Shown here: positions 24,514-32,534 of the stretch, piece by piece | How the letters are laid out: the number at the start of each line of letters is the position of its first letter | How positions within the stretch are numbered: the first letter of the stretch is position 1 | From: DAOUBP01 sp034432655 | GTDB taxonomy: Bacteria; Chloroflexota; Anaerolineae; CG2-30-64-16 | Assembly (NCBI GenBank): GCA_034432655.1 | Contig: DAOUBP010000127.1 | Coordinates: 5,173 to 69,172 of the forward strand | Direction of reading: 5' to 3' | Length of the DNA: 64,000 nt | Position numbers and translations under genes: made by a program | Notes under the pieces: model-generated | What the model saw: only the letters and a program-made list of their open reading frames with translations | Database searches by the model: none | What the model was told of the DNA's origin: nothing

Positions 24514-24882
24514 ATGGCGAAAATGGTGATCCTGGTTCTGGACAACCTGGACAAGCTGGAGGACGTCCTGTATGCGTGGCGCCTGGCAGGCAGTGGCGGG
24601 GTCACGATCCTGGATAGCAGCGGCGCAGCTCGCTTGCTGGCCCAATTCGGCGCGCGGGATGACATGCCCATGTTTCCCGGGCTGCGCAACCTGCTGGCGC
24701 GCCAGGAGGTTCACCACCGCACCCTGTTCACGGTGTTGAGCGATGATGTAGACCTGGAGGCTTTCTTGGATGCCACCGAGGCCGCCGTCGGATCGTTCGA
24801 GGATTCCCACACCGGCATCATCTTTGCCCTGCCTGTGTTGGCGGCGCGCGGCCTGGTGAAACATCATCATCGCACCCGCTAA
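24514..24882 (+). CDS. P-II-like small signalling protein
   Basis: A 122-residue protein, MAKMVILVLDNLDKLEDVLYAWRLAGSGGVTILDSSG at the N-terminus and a C-terminal THTGIIFALPVLAARGL. The beta-alpha-beta order and the hydrophobic strands resemble the P-II/CutA ferredoxin-like fold, and proteins of this appearance are often encoded beside cation antiporters. The identification is structural pattern only. The position, 31 nt after the antiporter on the same strand, suggests co-expression and perhaps control of that transporter. Confidence 0.55.
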   Translation: MAKMVILVLDNLDKLEDVLYAWRLAGSGGVTILDSSGAARLLAQFGARDDMPMFPGLRNLLARQEVHHRTLFTVLSDDVDLEAFLDATEAAVGSFEDSHTGIIFALPVLAARGLVKHHHRTR

Positions 24883-24898
24883 GGGGTGAGGCTGGCGC

Positions 24899-25762
24899 AT
24901 GACGGGCATCGCCCTTTTGTCCGACATCCACGGCAATCTGCCGGCCCTGGAAGCGGTGGTCGCTGACCTGCGCCGACTGCGGCCAGATGCGGTTTACGTG
25001 TTGGGCGATATGGTCCACGGGTGTGTCTGGTCGGCCGAGGTGATGGACTTGCTGTCCGCTTATGGCTGGCCGATGTTGCTGGGCAACCACGATGACGCGG
25101 TGTTGCAGCTCGGCACCCCCCGCATGGAACCGCGCTACGCCGACCGTCTGCGCTATGCCGGCCTCTGGTGGACGCGCGCCCGGCTTGCGGAGTCGCACCT
25201 GGCGGCCCTGGCGTCTTTGCCCCGAGAACGCACTTTGACCTTTGCGGCTGCACCGTCGCTGTACCTGGTGCACGGGCTGCCCGGCAACTTTTTTGTGGGC
25301 ATCCGCCCCGATTCTCCTGCCGACTGGGTGATGCGCCATCTGGACGGCATCCCTGACCCGGTGGTGGCGGGCGGCCACACCCATGTGGTCATGGCGCGCG
25401 CGGTGGGCCGGTGGTTTGTGGTGAACAGCGGTTCGGTCGGCGCGCCCTACGACGGCGACACGCGTGCCAGCTACGTCTGGTTGACCGGTAGCCGATCGGG
25501 GTGGGAGGTCGAGATCCGCCGCGTGCCCTATGACCAGGCTGCGGTCGAGGCGGCGTACCGGGCCTCAGATCTGGCGGCCACGGGGAGCGCGCTGGTGGAG
25601 ATGTTCCATCGTTCGGTGATGACCGGCCTGCCCTGGGTCTCGGACTTTGCCTGGTGGCTGCGCTCGCAGCCGGCCGAGGTCATCGCCGATCAGCGCCTGG
25701 CCCTGACGCTTTATGAAGCAGCCCATGGCCCGGGCCGGTGGGCCTTCCCCTATGTGCGCTGA
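24899..25762 (+). CDS. Calcineurin-like metallophosphoesterase
   Basis: A 287-residue binuclear metallophosphoesterase of the YfcE/diadenosine-tetraphosphatase-like group. The metal motifs are in order: SDIHGN (residues 8-13), LGDMVHG, LLGNHDD and GGHTH, followed by NSGSVGAPYDGD, which is standard in the family. No signal peptide, so cytoplasmic. Substrate unknown. It begins 16 nt after the P-II-like gene, making a likely three-gene transcription unit with the antiporter. The family includes phosphodiesterases and nucleotidases. Confidence 0.9.
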   Translation: MTGIALLSDIHGNLPALEAVVADLRRLRPDAVYVLGDMVHGCVWSAEVMDLLSAYGWPMLLGNHDDAVLQLGTPRMEPRYADRLRYAGLWWTRARLAESHLAALASLPRERTLTFAAAPSLYLVHGLPGNFFVGIRPDSPADWVMRHLDGIPDPVVAGGHTHVVMARAVGRWFVVNSGSVGAPYDGDTRASYVWLTGSRSGWEVEIRRVPYDQAAVEAAYRASDLAATGSALVEMFHRSVMTGLPWVSDFAWWLRSQPAEVIADQRLALTLYEAAHGPGRWAFPYVR

Positions 25763-25844
25763 CGGGGTGCCGGATCAACCTCGCCAGGCGCCGGAATCTT
25801 GAGAGCAAATCGTCGTTTCACGGGTAGGGAAGGGAGCGATTGAG

Positions 25845-26255
25845 ATGGCGTTTTTTGAGGGCCTGGTCGAAACCGAGGAAGGTTTACCGGTGACGGTGCG
25901 CGAGGTCGGCGGTGTCTCGTACTATGTGATTGATGATCAGGGGTTTTTGCGCCATGTTGAGGCCGCTGAGGTGGATCGGCCGGTGTTGGCGCAGTTCCTG
26001 GCACAACTCAGGGAGCATCCCGAAGAGGCCAGCGAGGCGATGTTGCGCTTGTTGGGCCAGGACGACTTGTTCGCCAAGGCCATGGTAGACGCTTCCATCC
26101 GTAACATTGACCTGGATCAGGTGTTGGCCCAGCGTTTGCCGGAAGAAGCGCGACAGTGGCTGGGCCTTTTGGGTTTCCGGGTGGTGATCAACATCCACGG
26201 CGAAGTGGTGCGCGTGGACCTGCCTGCAGCGCCCGAAGGGTGGGATGAAGAGTGA
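25845..26255 (+). CDS. Small protein of unknown function
   Basis: I do not recognise the family. The 136-residue product (MAFFEGLVETEEGLPVTVREVGGVSYYVIDDQGFLRHVEAAEVDRPV...) has an N-terminal beta-rich half, a helical middle (VLAQFLAQLREHPEEASEAMLRLLGQDDLFAKAMVDASIRNID) and a final strand RVVINIHGEVVRVDLP. No signal, no membrane segment, no cysteine. AAGGGAG lies upstream of the ATG. Its last codons overlap the start of the next small gene by four bases, so they are probably translated together. Confidence 0.7.
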   Translation: MAFFEGLVETEEGLPVTVREVGGVSYYVIDDQGFLRHVEAAEVDRPVLAQFLAQLREHPEEASEAMLRLLGQDDLFAKAMVDASIRNIDLDQVLAQRLPEEARQWLGLLGFRVVINIHGEVVRVDLPAAPEGWDEE

Positions 26256-26455
26256 AACCCTGGCGCGATCGCCGCTGGCTGCGAGGCGCCCTCTCTGAGA
26301 TCGGCTGCGGCTTTTTGACCGTCCTTTTGATCACCATCCCGTTGTGGGTGTTTACAGTCGCCACGCGCGGGCCAGGCTTCGCGCTGACGGTGATGGCCGT
26401 GATGGTGGTGGCGTTGGCAGGCGTGGCGCTGGTGAGCCGTTGGTGGCGGCGCTGA
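26252..26455 (+). CDS. Small two-segment membrane protein
   Basis: A 67-residue product starting inside the stop of the previous gene (ATGA overlap). Arg/Trp-rich ends (MKPWRDRRWLRG, SRWWRR) bracket two hydrophobic segments at about 18-36 and 42-60, consistent with a membrane hairpin with both ends in the cytoplasm. Family unknown. The overlap and conserved style make it likely to be a real gene functioning with its neighbour. Confidence 0.65.
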   Translation: MKPWRDRRWLRGALSEIGCGFLTVLLITIPLWVFTVATRGPGFALTVMAVMVVALAGVALVSRWWRR

Positions 26456-26464
26456 CCCGTTGCT

Positions 26465-26492
26465 TTGACAAAACCGCATGCTGTGCTATACT
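26465..26492 (+). promoter_or_regulatory. promoter of the FMN riboswitch operon (TTGACA-N16-TATACT)
   Basis: Consensus -35 TTGACA at 26465-26470 and TATACT at 26487-26492. The transcript would begin about 26499, just before the riboswitch. Confidence 0.8.
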
Positions 26493-26511
26493 TCACAGCG
26501 TCAATACAGAT

Positions 26512-26663
26512 GCCTTCGGGGCAGGGTGCGGGCCGCTTGTTGGCCCAATTCCCGACCGGCGGTAAGGCCAGGCAGGCCGAGCCCGCGAGCCACGCGCAGA
26601 TGATGCGCGAGGCAGATCCGGTGAGAAGCCGGGGCCGACGGTAAAGTCCGGATGGGAGAAGGT
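26512..26663 (+). ncRNA. FMN riboswitch (RFN element)
   Basis: The conserved RFN blocks occur in order: CTTCGGGGCAGGGTG at 26514-26528, AATTCCCGACCGGCGGT at 26548-26563, AGCCCGCGAGC at 26580-26590, GCAGATCCGGTGAGA at 26612-26626, GCCGGGGCCGACGGTAAAGT at 26628-26647 and GGATGGGAGAAGG at 26650-26662. The variable arm is CACGCGCAGATGATGCGCGA. FMN binding would favour the downstream terminator (26713-26742) and turn the operon off. Confidence 0.96.
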
Positions 26664-26674
26664 GTGCAGGCTGC

Positions 26675-26694
26675 CCGGCAACGCGCGTTGCCGG
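26675..26694 (+). promoter_or_regulatory. GC hairpin between riboswitch and terminator
   Basis: CCGGCAACGC with GCGTTGCCGG forms a perfect 20-nt palindrome in the expression platform. It could be part of the switch between terminated and readthrough forms. Confidence 0.45.
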
Positions 26695-26712
26695 CGGTAT
26701 CTGTTCGACTTG

Positions 26713-26742
26713 CCCCAAGGCGGTTTGCCTTGGGGTTTTTTT
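26713..26742 (+). terminator. riboswitch-controlled intrinsic terminator
   Basis: CCCCAAGGC (26713-26721), loop GGTTT, GCCTTGGGG (26727-26735), then seven T residues. A textbook Rho-independent terminator 15 nt before the first gene of the operon. Confidence 0.93.
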
Positions 26743-26757
26743 GTTGGTTGCCCGGAG

Positions 26758-27561
26758 ATGACTTTCGACGATTTGCGACGTTTGCCGGCTCGCGCCGGGC
26801 GGCGCCTGTTACGGACTGATATGATCCTGGTGCCGTCCGCGCTGGCGCTTTTCCTGTTGCTCTGGGAGCTGTTGGTGCGCTGGCGGCAGTATCCCTCTTT
26901 CTTCTTGCCCAGTCCCGGGCGAGTCTGGACCCGCTTCCTGGCGCTGGCCGGGGATGGCACTCTGGCCCTGCACACGCGCGTGACCCTGTTGGAGGTCTTC
27001 GGCGGTCTGGCGCTGGGCCTGACCGTGGCCGCGGTGATCGGCTACGGCCTGGCGAAGTCGCCCCTGCTGGAGCGCATCCTCTCCCCTTACATCATTGCCT
27101 CGCAGGCTGTGCCCATTGTGGCCCTGGCGCCCTTGCTGGTCGTGTGGTTCGGGTTCGGTGCGCTTTCGAAGATCCTGGTGTGTGCGTTGACCGTGTTCTT
27201 TCCCGCGCTGGTCAACACCATGGTGGGCATCCGCTCGGTAGACCCCGACCTGCGCGCGCTCATGCGGTCGCTGCAGGCCAGCCGCTGGCAGACCTTCCTG
27301 AAGCTGGAGGTGCCCGCTTCTCTGCCGGTGCTGTTCGCCGGCCTCAAGGTCTCGGTGACCCTGGCCGTGATCGGCGCAGTAGTGGGGGAGTTCGTGGGCG
27401 CCGATCGCGGCCTGGGGTATCTGGTCAACCTGGCGCGCGGCATCCTGGATACGCCCATGCTGTTCGTGGCGTTGTTCACCCTGGTCGCCATCGCGTTACT
27501 TCTGTACTCCGGGGTTGCGCTGCTGGAGTGGGCCGTGCTGCGTTGGCGCCGGGCCCATTAG
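26758..27561 (+). CDS. ribX: RibX-type ABC transporter permease (riboflavin/precursor uptake)
   Basis: A 267-residue membrane permease of the SsuC/TauC type with about six transmembrane segments and the cytoplasmic EAA loop (MRSLQASRWQTFLKLEVPASLPVLFAGLKV). Its position directly behind an FMN riboswitch, and the order permease, binding protein, ATPase, match the RibXY riboflavin uptake system described in Chloroflexi; a similar thiamine-precursor transporter would carry a TPP switch instead. ATG 26758 is the first sensible start after the terminator, though its GGAG is unusually close, so the start is uncertain by a few codons. Function is inferred from regulation. Confidence 0.83.
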   Translation: MTFDDLRRLPARAGRRLLRTDMILVPSALALFLLLWELLVRWRQYPSFFLPSPGRVWTRFLALAGDGTLALHTRVTLLEVFGGLALGLTVAAVIGYGLAKSPLLERILSPYIIASQAVPIVALAPLLVVWFGFGALSKILVCALTVFFPALVNTMVGIRSVDPDLRALMRSLQASRWQTFLKLEVPASLPVLFAGLKVSVTLAVIGAVVGEFVGADRGLGYLVNLARGILDTPMLFVALFTLVAIALLLYSGVALLEWAVLRWRRAH

Positions 27562-27593
27562 AAAGATTCTGTTGTCTGTTGGAGGTTTATGCC

Positions 27594-28610
27594 ATGAAGC
27601 GGTATCTGCTTGTTTTGTTAGTCTTACTGATGCTGGTCGGGTGCGCGCCCCTGCCTCCTGCGCCGACCTCCACCGAGCCGCCGGCCGCCGGCCCGACCGA
27701 GGTGGAGCGAACGTTGACGCCGCTCACGTTGGCGATGGGATACATCCCCAGCGTTCAGTTCGCCCCGTTCTACGTGGCTCAGGAGCGGGGCTACTTCGCT
27801 GATGCCGGGCTGGATGTGACATTCCGCTACGGCTTCGAGAGCGACCTGCTGAAGCTGGTGGGCACCAACGAGCTCCAGTTCATGATCGGCAGCGGCGAGG
27901 AGGTCATTCTGGGCCGCAGCCAGGGCTTGCCGGTGCGCTATGTGATGCGCTGGTACCGCAAGTTCCCCGTGGTTCTGTTCGCGAAGGCCGACAAGGGCAT
28001 CAAGACCCCGGCCGATCTCATCGGCAAGCAGGTTGGGCTGCCCGGCCTCTTCGGCGCCAGTTATGTGGGGTGGGAGGCTATCGTTTATGCCAATAAGCTG
28101 GATGCCACCAGGATCACCCTGCAGAGCATCGGCTTCACCCAGGCCTCGGCGGTCAGCCAGGACCGGGTGGACGCCGCGATGGATTACATCGTCAATGGCC
28201 CGGTGCAGCTGCGCCTGGCGGGCCAGGAAGTGGTGGTGATCCCGGTCTCGGACTACATTGACCTGCCCTCCAACGGGATCATCACCAACGACAAGACTAT
28301 CGCGGAGCGGCCTGAGCTGGTGCGGGCTTTTGTCTCAGCTTTGATGCGCGGCCTGAAGGACACCCTGGCCGATCCCGACGCCGCGTTCGAGATCAGCCTG
28401 AAGGCGGTGCCCGAGGCCGGGGGCGAGCAGGCACCGGTCAGCCGGGCCATCTTCGACGAGTCGGTGAAGCTCTGGCAGGCCCCGGAAGATCAGCTGGGCC
28501 TCTCGGACCCCCAAGCGTGGGCGGCGGCCGCTGTCTTCATGAAAGAGATGGGGCTGATCCAGACCGCTGTGGATCCGGCCGATCTGTTCACCAACGAATT
28601 TGTGCGCTGA
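27594..28610 (+). CDS. ribY: RibY-type substrate-binding lipoprotein (NMT1/THI5-like)
   Basis: A 338-residue binding protein. The signal peptide ends in the lipobox LVGC (Cys17), followed by a Pro/Thr-rich tether and the NMT1/THI5-like domain: TLAMGYIPSVQFAPFYVAQERGYFADAGLDV, GSGEEVILGRSQGLPVRYVMRWY, GIKTPADLIGKQVGLPG and NGIITND. This family binds pyrimidine or flavin-like ligands; here the FMN riboswitch points to riboflavin or a precursor. GGAGG lies upstream of the ATG at 27594; an in-frame upstream extension is shadow sequence in another gene. The TGA overlaps the ATG of the ATPase gene. Confidence 0.88.
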   Translation: MKRYLLVLLVLLMLVGCAPLPPAPTSTEPPAAGPTEVERTLTPLTLAMGYIPSVQFAPFYVAQERGYFADAGLDVTFRYGFESDLLKLVGTNELQFMIGSGEEVILGRSQGLPVRYVMRWYRKFPVVLFAKADKGIKTPADLIGKQVGLPGLFGASYVGWEAIVYANKLDATRITLQSIGFTQASAVSQDRVDAAMDYIVNGPVQLRLAGQEVVVIPVSDYIDLPSNGIITNDKTIAERPELVRAFVSALMRGLKDTLADPDAAFEISLKAVPEAGGEQAPVSRAIFDESVKLWQAPEDQLGLSDPQAWAAAAVFMKEMGLIQTAVDPADLFTNEFVR

Positions 28611-29368
28611 TGTTGCCCGTCCTGGAAGCTGACTCCCTCCGCATGACGTTCTATGACCCCGGCCGCGCCGACCTGTTGGCGCTGGACGGGATGTCGCTGG
28701 CGGTGGTCGAAGGGGAGTTCCTGGCCATCGTGGGGCCTTCGGGCTGCGGCAAGAGCACGCTGCTGCGGTTGCTGAGCGGCCTGTTGCGCCCCATCGCCGG
28801 CGAGGTGCGCTTTCGCGGCCAGCCGCTGACCGCACCGCGGCGGGAGATCGGCCTGGTGTTCCAGCGGGCCAATCTGATGCCGTGGCGCACCGCATTGGAG
28901 AACATCGTCCTACCGCTGGAGATTGCGCGGGTGCCGCGGGACGAGATGTACCGCCGCGCCCGTGAGCTGGTGCAGTTGATGGGGTTGAACGGCTTTGCCG
29001 ATGCTTTTCCGCATCAACTGTCCGGCGGCATGCAGCAGCGGGTTGCGCTGGCGCGCGCACTGATCCATGAGCCCAGCGTGATGTTGCTGGACGAGCCTTT
29101 CGGTTCGCTGGATGCGTTGACCCGGGAACGGATGAACGCCGAGTTGTTGCGCATCTGGGCGCTGAACGGCCCGACGGTCGTCATGGTCACGCACAGCATC
29201 AGCGAAGCGACCTTGCTGGCCGATCGCGTGCTGGTGATGTCCTCGCGGCCCGGGCAGGTGCGCGCAGAGTTTCCGGTGCCACTGCCGCGGCCGCGTCACA
29301 TCGCCATGACTACCGAGCCGGAATTCTTGCGGTTGACCCGGGCCATTCGGGCCGAGATTGTGGATTGA
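28610..29368 (+). CDS. ABC transporter ATPase of the riboflavin-type importer
   Basis: The 252-residue nucleotide-binding subunit: Walker A GPSGCGKST (residues 42-50), Q-loop Gln85 (LVFQRANLMPW), signature LSGGM (137-141), Walker B with DEP (161-163) and the switch His in MVTHSISEA. It resembles SsuB/TauB/NitD ATPases, which pair with this permease type. The ATG at 28610 shares its A with the stop of the binding-protein gene, so translation is coupled. In the RibXY systems the ATPase has been called RibZ. A hairpin GGGCGA/TCGCCC at 29378-29399 follows the gene. Confidence 0.9.
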   Translation: MLPVLEADSLRMTFYDPGRADLLALDGMSLAVVEGEFLAIVGPSGCGKSTLLRLLSGLLRPIAGEVRFRGQPLTAPRREIGLVFQRANLMPWRTALENIVLPLEIARVPRDEMYRRARELVQLMGLNGFADAFPHQLSGGMQQRVALARALIHEPSVMLLDEPFGSLDALTRERMNAELLRIWALNGPTVVMVTHSISEATLLADRVLVMSSRPGQVRAEFPVPLPRPRHIAMTTEPEFLRLTRAIRAEIVD

Positions 29369-29466
29369 ACCGACGCCGGGCGATTGTGTGTTGTCGCCCG
29401 CCGGCCCCGGGTGGCCTGGGTTTGCGGCTGCAGCCGGCCGGGAATTCCCGCCGCAGCAACATGTCT

Positions 29467-29495
29467 TTGCTTTTCTGCCCCGTCTGTGTTAATAT
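29467..29495 (+). promoter_or_regulatory. glgA promoter (TTGCTT-N17-TAATAT)
   Basis: TTGCTT at 29467-29472 and TAATAT at 29490-29495, spacer 17 nt, 39 nt upstream of the glgA start. Confidence 0.5.
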
Positions 29496-29534
29496 CTTGT
29501 ACCTGGCTGATCAAGTCATCATCTGTGGGGAGCT

Positions 29535-31088
29535 ATGGCCGATTCAACTGCGCTGAAGATCTTGTATTTGTCGGCGGAATGCGTTCCGTTCGCCAAGACC
29601 GGCGGCCTGGCTGATGTGGCCGGCGCGTTGCCGAAAGCCATCCGTCGGCTCGGGCACGATATCCGCGTGGTCATGCCGCGCTACGGCCGCGTGGATGTGG
29701 CCCGCTTCGGCCTGCAGACGGTCCTGGAGGAGCTGCCGGTGCCGATGGACGAGCGCGCCGAGCCGGCGAAGATCCTGTCAGGCAGCGTCGGCTCCGGCCC
29801 GGCCGAGACCCCGGTTTACTTTGTGGATAGCCCGCGTTATTTCGACCGCCAGGGCATCTACATGTACCCGGACGACGCAGAGCGGTTTATCTTCTTCTCG
29901 CGCGCGGCGTTGGAGATGTGCAAGGCGTTGGGCTGGCAGCCCGACGTGATCCATTGCAACGAGTGGCACACGGCCTTGATTCCCAACTGGCTCAAGACGA
30001 TCTATCAGCGCGATCCCTTTTATGAGCCGATTGCCACGGTCTACACCGCGCACAATCTGGAATATCAAGGTATTTTCGGCCAGCGCATCCTGGAGATTGC
30101 CGGCCTGGCGGACATGGGTTTCATCGCGCATCCCGATGTGGCGCCCGACCTGAACTACGTGGTTGACTTGATGGCGCGCGGGTTCCTGTTCGCGGATGTC
30201 ATCAACACTGTCAGCCCCACTTACGCCCGGGAGATCCTCACCCCCGAGTACGGCCAGCGGCTGGATCCCATCCTGCGCGATCGTCGCGACCGCCTGTTCG
30301 GCATCCTGAACGGCATAGACACCGAGGCCTACAACCCCGCAACCGATCCCGATATCGTAGCGCAGTTCAGCCTGAACAACCTGGAGCCGCGGCCGCTCAA
30401 CAAGGCTGCCCTACAGGCTGAAGCCGGCCTGCCGGTGCGCGCCGATGTGCCTTTGATCGGTGCTATCTCCCGTTTGACCGATCAGAAGGGCTTCGATCTG
30501 ATCACGGCGATTGCCGATCCCATGCTGCGGCACACCCGCTGTCAGTTGGTGGTGATGGGCACGGGTGACCTGCGCTACCACGAGATGCTGGAGGCGCTGC
30601 GCACGCGCTATCCCGAGCAGGTGGCGGTATTCTTCACCTTCAACCGGCCGCTGGAACAACGCATCTACGCCGGCAGCGACATCTTCCTGATGCCATCGCG
30701 CTTTGAACCCTGCGGCCTGAACCAGATGGTGGCCATGCGTTATGGCGCAGTGCCGGTGGTGCACGCGGTGGGCGGCCTGGCGGACAGCGTGCGCGACTTC
30801 AACCCGGAGACGGGGGAAGGCCACGGTTTCAGCTTCGCTGAGTATGACGCGATGGCGCTCTTCGCGGCTGTGATCAGGGCTACCGAGACCTATCGTCATC
30901 GTCAGGTCTGGGGGCAGTTGGTGCGCCGTTGTATGGCCATTGACTTCTCCTGGGAGCGGTCGGCCCAGGCCTATGTGGATTTGTACTATCGGGCAGTGGT
31001 TGCCCGGCGGCAGAGCCGGCGCACGCTAGAGGATTACGCGTCGTTCCTGCGGTCGGCAGCCATCGCCTCTGACAGCGGGGGGCAATGA
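29535..31088 (+). CDS. glgA: Glycogen synthase (GT5)
   Basis: Transfers glucose from ADP-glucose (or UDP-glucose) to the growing alpha-1,4-glucan. The ADP-glucose-binding motif KTGGLADV is at residues 21-28, DVIHCNEWHTALIP in the middle, and the C-terminal GT-B half carries ISRLTDQKGFDL and MPSRFEPCGLNQMVAMRYGAVPVVHAVGGLADSV. Length 517 is slightly longer than average, with a C-terminal tail after residue 490. GGGGAG lies before the ATG. Its TGA overlaps the ATG of the AlaX-like gene by four bases. No other glg genes are in the window. Confidence 0.95.
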   Translation: MADSTALKILYLSAECVPFAKTGGLADVAGALPKAIRRLGHDIRVVMPRYGRVDVARFGLQTVLEELPVPMDERAEPAKILSGSVGSGPAETPVYFVDSPRYFDRQGIYMYPDDAERFIFFSRAALEMCKALGWQPDVIHCNEWHTALIPNWLKTIYQRDPFYEPIATVYTAHNLEYQGIFGQRILEIAGLADMGFIAHPDVAPDLNYVVDLMARGFLFADVINTVSPTYAREILTPEYGQRLDPILRDRRDRLFGILNGIDTEAYNPATDPDIVAQFSLNNLEPRPLNKAALQAEAGLPVRADVPLIGAISRLTDQKGFDLITAIADPMLRHTRCQLVVMGTGDLRYHEMLEALRTRYPEQVAVFFTFNRPLEQRIYAGSDIFLMPSRFEPCGLNQMVAMRYGAVPVVHAVGGLADSVRDFNPETGEGHGFSFAEYDAMALFAAVIRATETYRHRQVWGQLVRRCMAIDFSWERSAQAYVDLYYRAVVARRQSRRTLEDYASFLRSAAIASDSGGQ

Positions 31089-32287
31089 ACACAGAACGTC
31101 TGTATTACACCGATCCGTACTTGCGCGAGTTCGCCGCGCGCGTCGTGGCGCGTACGACCCTCGGCGGCCGGCCTGCGTTGGCGTTGGATCGCACAGCTTT
31201 CTATCCCACCGGCGGGGGCCAACCTCACGACACGGGGACGCTGTTTGCCGCCGACGGTACTTCGGCCGCAGTGGTGGAAGTGCTCGCGGAGGATGGCCTG
31301 GTGTGGCACGTGGTAGACGCTCCCCCGGCGGACGAAGTTGTGCGTGGCGTTGTGAACTGGGAGCGCCGGTTTGATCACATGCAGCAGCATACCGGCCAGC
31401 ACATCCTGTCGCAGGCGTTCATCCAGACGTGCGATGCGGAGACGGTCGCGTTTCACCTGGGCGCCAGCTACAGCACCATTGACCTGAACCGGACCGATCT
31501 GGGGCCGGACGCGCTGGCCGCGGCCGAGGCCGCAGCCAACGCCGTCGTGGACAGCGCGTTGTCGGTCACGGCGGCCTTTGTTCCGCCCGAGGAGCTGGCT
31601 CGCCTGCCGCTGCGCAAGCCGCCGAAGGTGAACGAAAACATCCGCGTGGTGCAGGTGGCGGGCTACGACTGGTCGGCCTGCGGTGGCACGCACGTCGCCA
31701 ACACGGCGCAGGTGGGGCTGATCAAGGTAGTGGCGGCCGAGCGGCGTGGGCCTGAGCTGCGGGTGACCTTTCTGTGCGGCCGGCGGGCACGCGCCGATTA
31801 CGCGCGGCTGAAAGCCCTGGCCCAGGGGCTGGTGGCGCGCTTCACCACTGCTGAGGACGAGCTCCTGGATGCGGTTGACCGCCGGGCGGCCGAGATGGAA
31901 GCGCTGCGCAAAGACCTGGCCGATCTGGAACGGCAGTGGGCCGAGTCGTTGGCCGGGGCCTGGTGGGCCGCAGCGCAGCCGCTGGACGATGGTCGTCGGC
32001 TGGCCGTCCACGTGATGGATGTCCCGGTGGAACGCGCCAAGCGGGTGGCGCAGGCGTTGCGCAGCCGGCCGGGCGCGATTGTGTTGGTGGGAGTGCGTGG
32101 GGAACGGCCGCAATTGCTGTTCACCCGGGCCGACGACGTGGGGTTGGATATGGGCGCGCTGTTGCGCGTGGCCGCGGCCGCGGGCGGTGGCCGTGGCGGC
32201 GGCCGGCCCGACTGGGCACAGGGCGGCGTGCCGACCAACGAGGCTTTGGAAGTCGCGCTGGCAGCTGCGACAAAGCACCTGTCCTGA
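31085..32287 (+). CDS. AlaX-type alanyl-tRNA editing protein with DHHA1 domain
   Basis: A 400-residue free-standing editing factor that hydrolyses mischarged Ser- or Gly-tRNA(Ala). The zinc site is complete: H102 and H106 (HTGQHILSQ), C199 and H203 (SACGGTHVAN). N-terminal PTGGGQPHDTG is the family glycine loop. Residues about 290-395 form a DHHA1-like C-terminal domain ending in a Gly-rich GGGRGGGRPDWAQGG, as in the long AlaX (AlaX-L). The start overlaps the glgA stop. A functional link to glycogen is not implied. Antisense ORFs across this gene are shadows. Confidence 0.92.
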   Translation: MNTERLYYTDPYLREFAARVVARTTLGGRPALALDRTAFYPTGGGQPHDTGTLFAADGTSAAVVEVLAEDGLVWHVVDAPPADEVVRGVVNWERRFDHMQQHTGQHILSQAFIQTCDAETVAFHLGASYSTIDLNRTDLGPDALAAAEAAANAVVDSALSVTAAFVPPEELARLPLRKPPKVNENIRVVQVAGYDWSACGGTHVANTAQVGLIKVVAAERRGPELRVTFLCGRRARADYARLKALAQGLVARFTTAEDELLDAVDRRAAEMEALRKDLADLERQWAESLAGAWWAAAQPLDDGRRLAVHVMDVPVERAKRVAQALRSRPGAIVLVGVRGERPQLLFTRADDVGLDMGALLRVAAAAGGGRGGGRPDWAQGGVPTNEALEVALAAATKHLS

Positions 32288-32326
32288 AAATGCCCCCTGC
32301 GTGGTGGCGACTGATGAAACTTGCGA

Positions 32327-32506
32327 GGCCGCCCGGCGATGAAGTCGCCGGGCTACCGTACGGCGCTCCGTGAACGGGGCTCGATTGGCCCCAACGCGGC
32401 AGGCCAGCCCGGTTGACCGGGCGCTGTTCGGTCGCACGAGCCATTTATGGCCGTGCGGGCTACTGAAGAAGTTACTACGACAGAACGGCTGAAGCCGTTA
32501 CTACGA
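32327..32506. repeat. composite hairpin repeat (family 2, copy 2)
   Basis: GCCCGGC (32331-32337) with GCCGGGC (32347-32353); AGCCCGG (32406-32412) with CCGGGC (32417-32422) followed by GCTGTTCGG; then GAACGGCTGAAGCCGTTAC at 32483-32500, with GTTACTACGA repeated at 32471 and 32497. The first part matches 1075-1105 base for base over most of its length, and the AGCCCGG hairpin matches 1099-1126 in inverted orientation. No gene is seen in 32288-32534. Confidence 0.65.
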
Positions 32507-32534
32507 AGGACGCAATACGCATCTTGAGGCACCT

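Noticed and set aside
29377..29400. Intrinsic terminator after the flavin transporter operon
   Set aside because: There is a GGGCGA/TCGCCC hairpin but the loop is long and no T run follows; not strong enough to list separately.
31034..32437. 467-codon minus-strand ORF opposite the AlaX-like gene
   Set aside because: AlaX-L shows complete motifs on the plus strand; the antisense product is Arg/His/Pro-rich with no recognisable domain.
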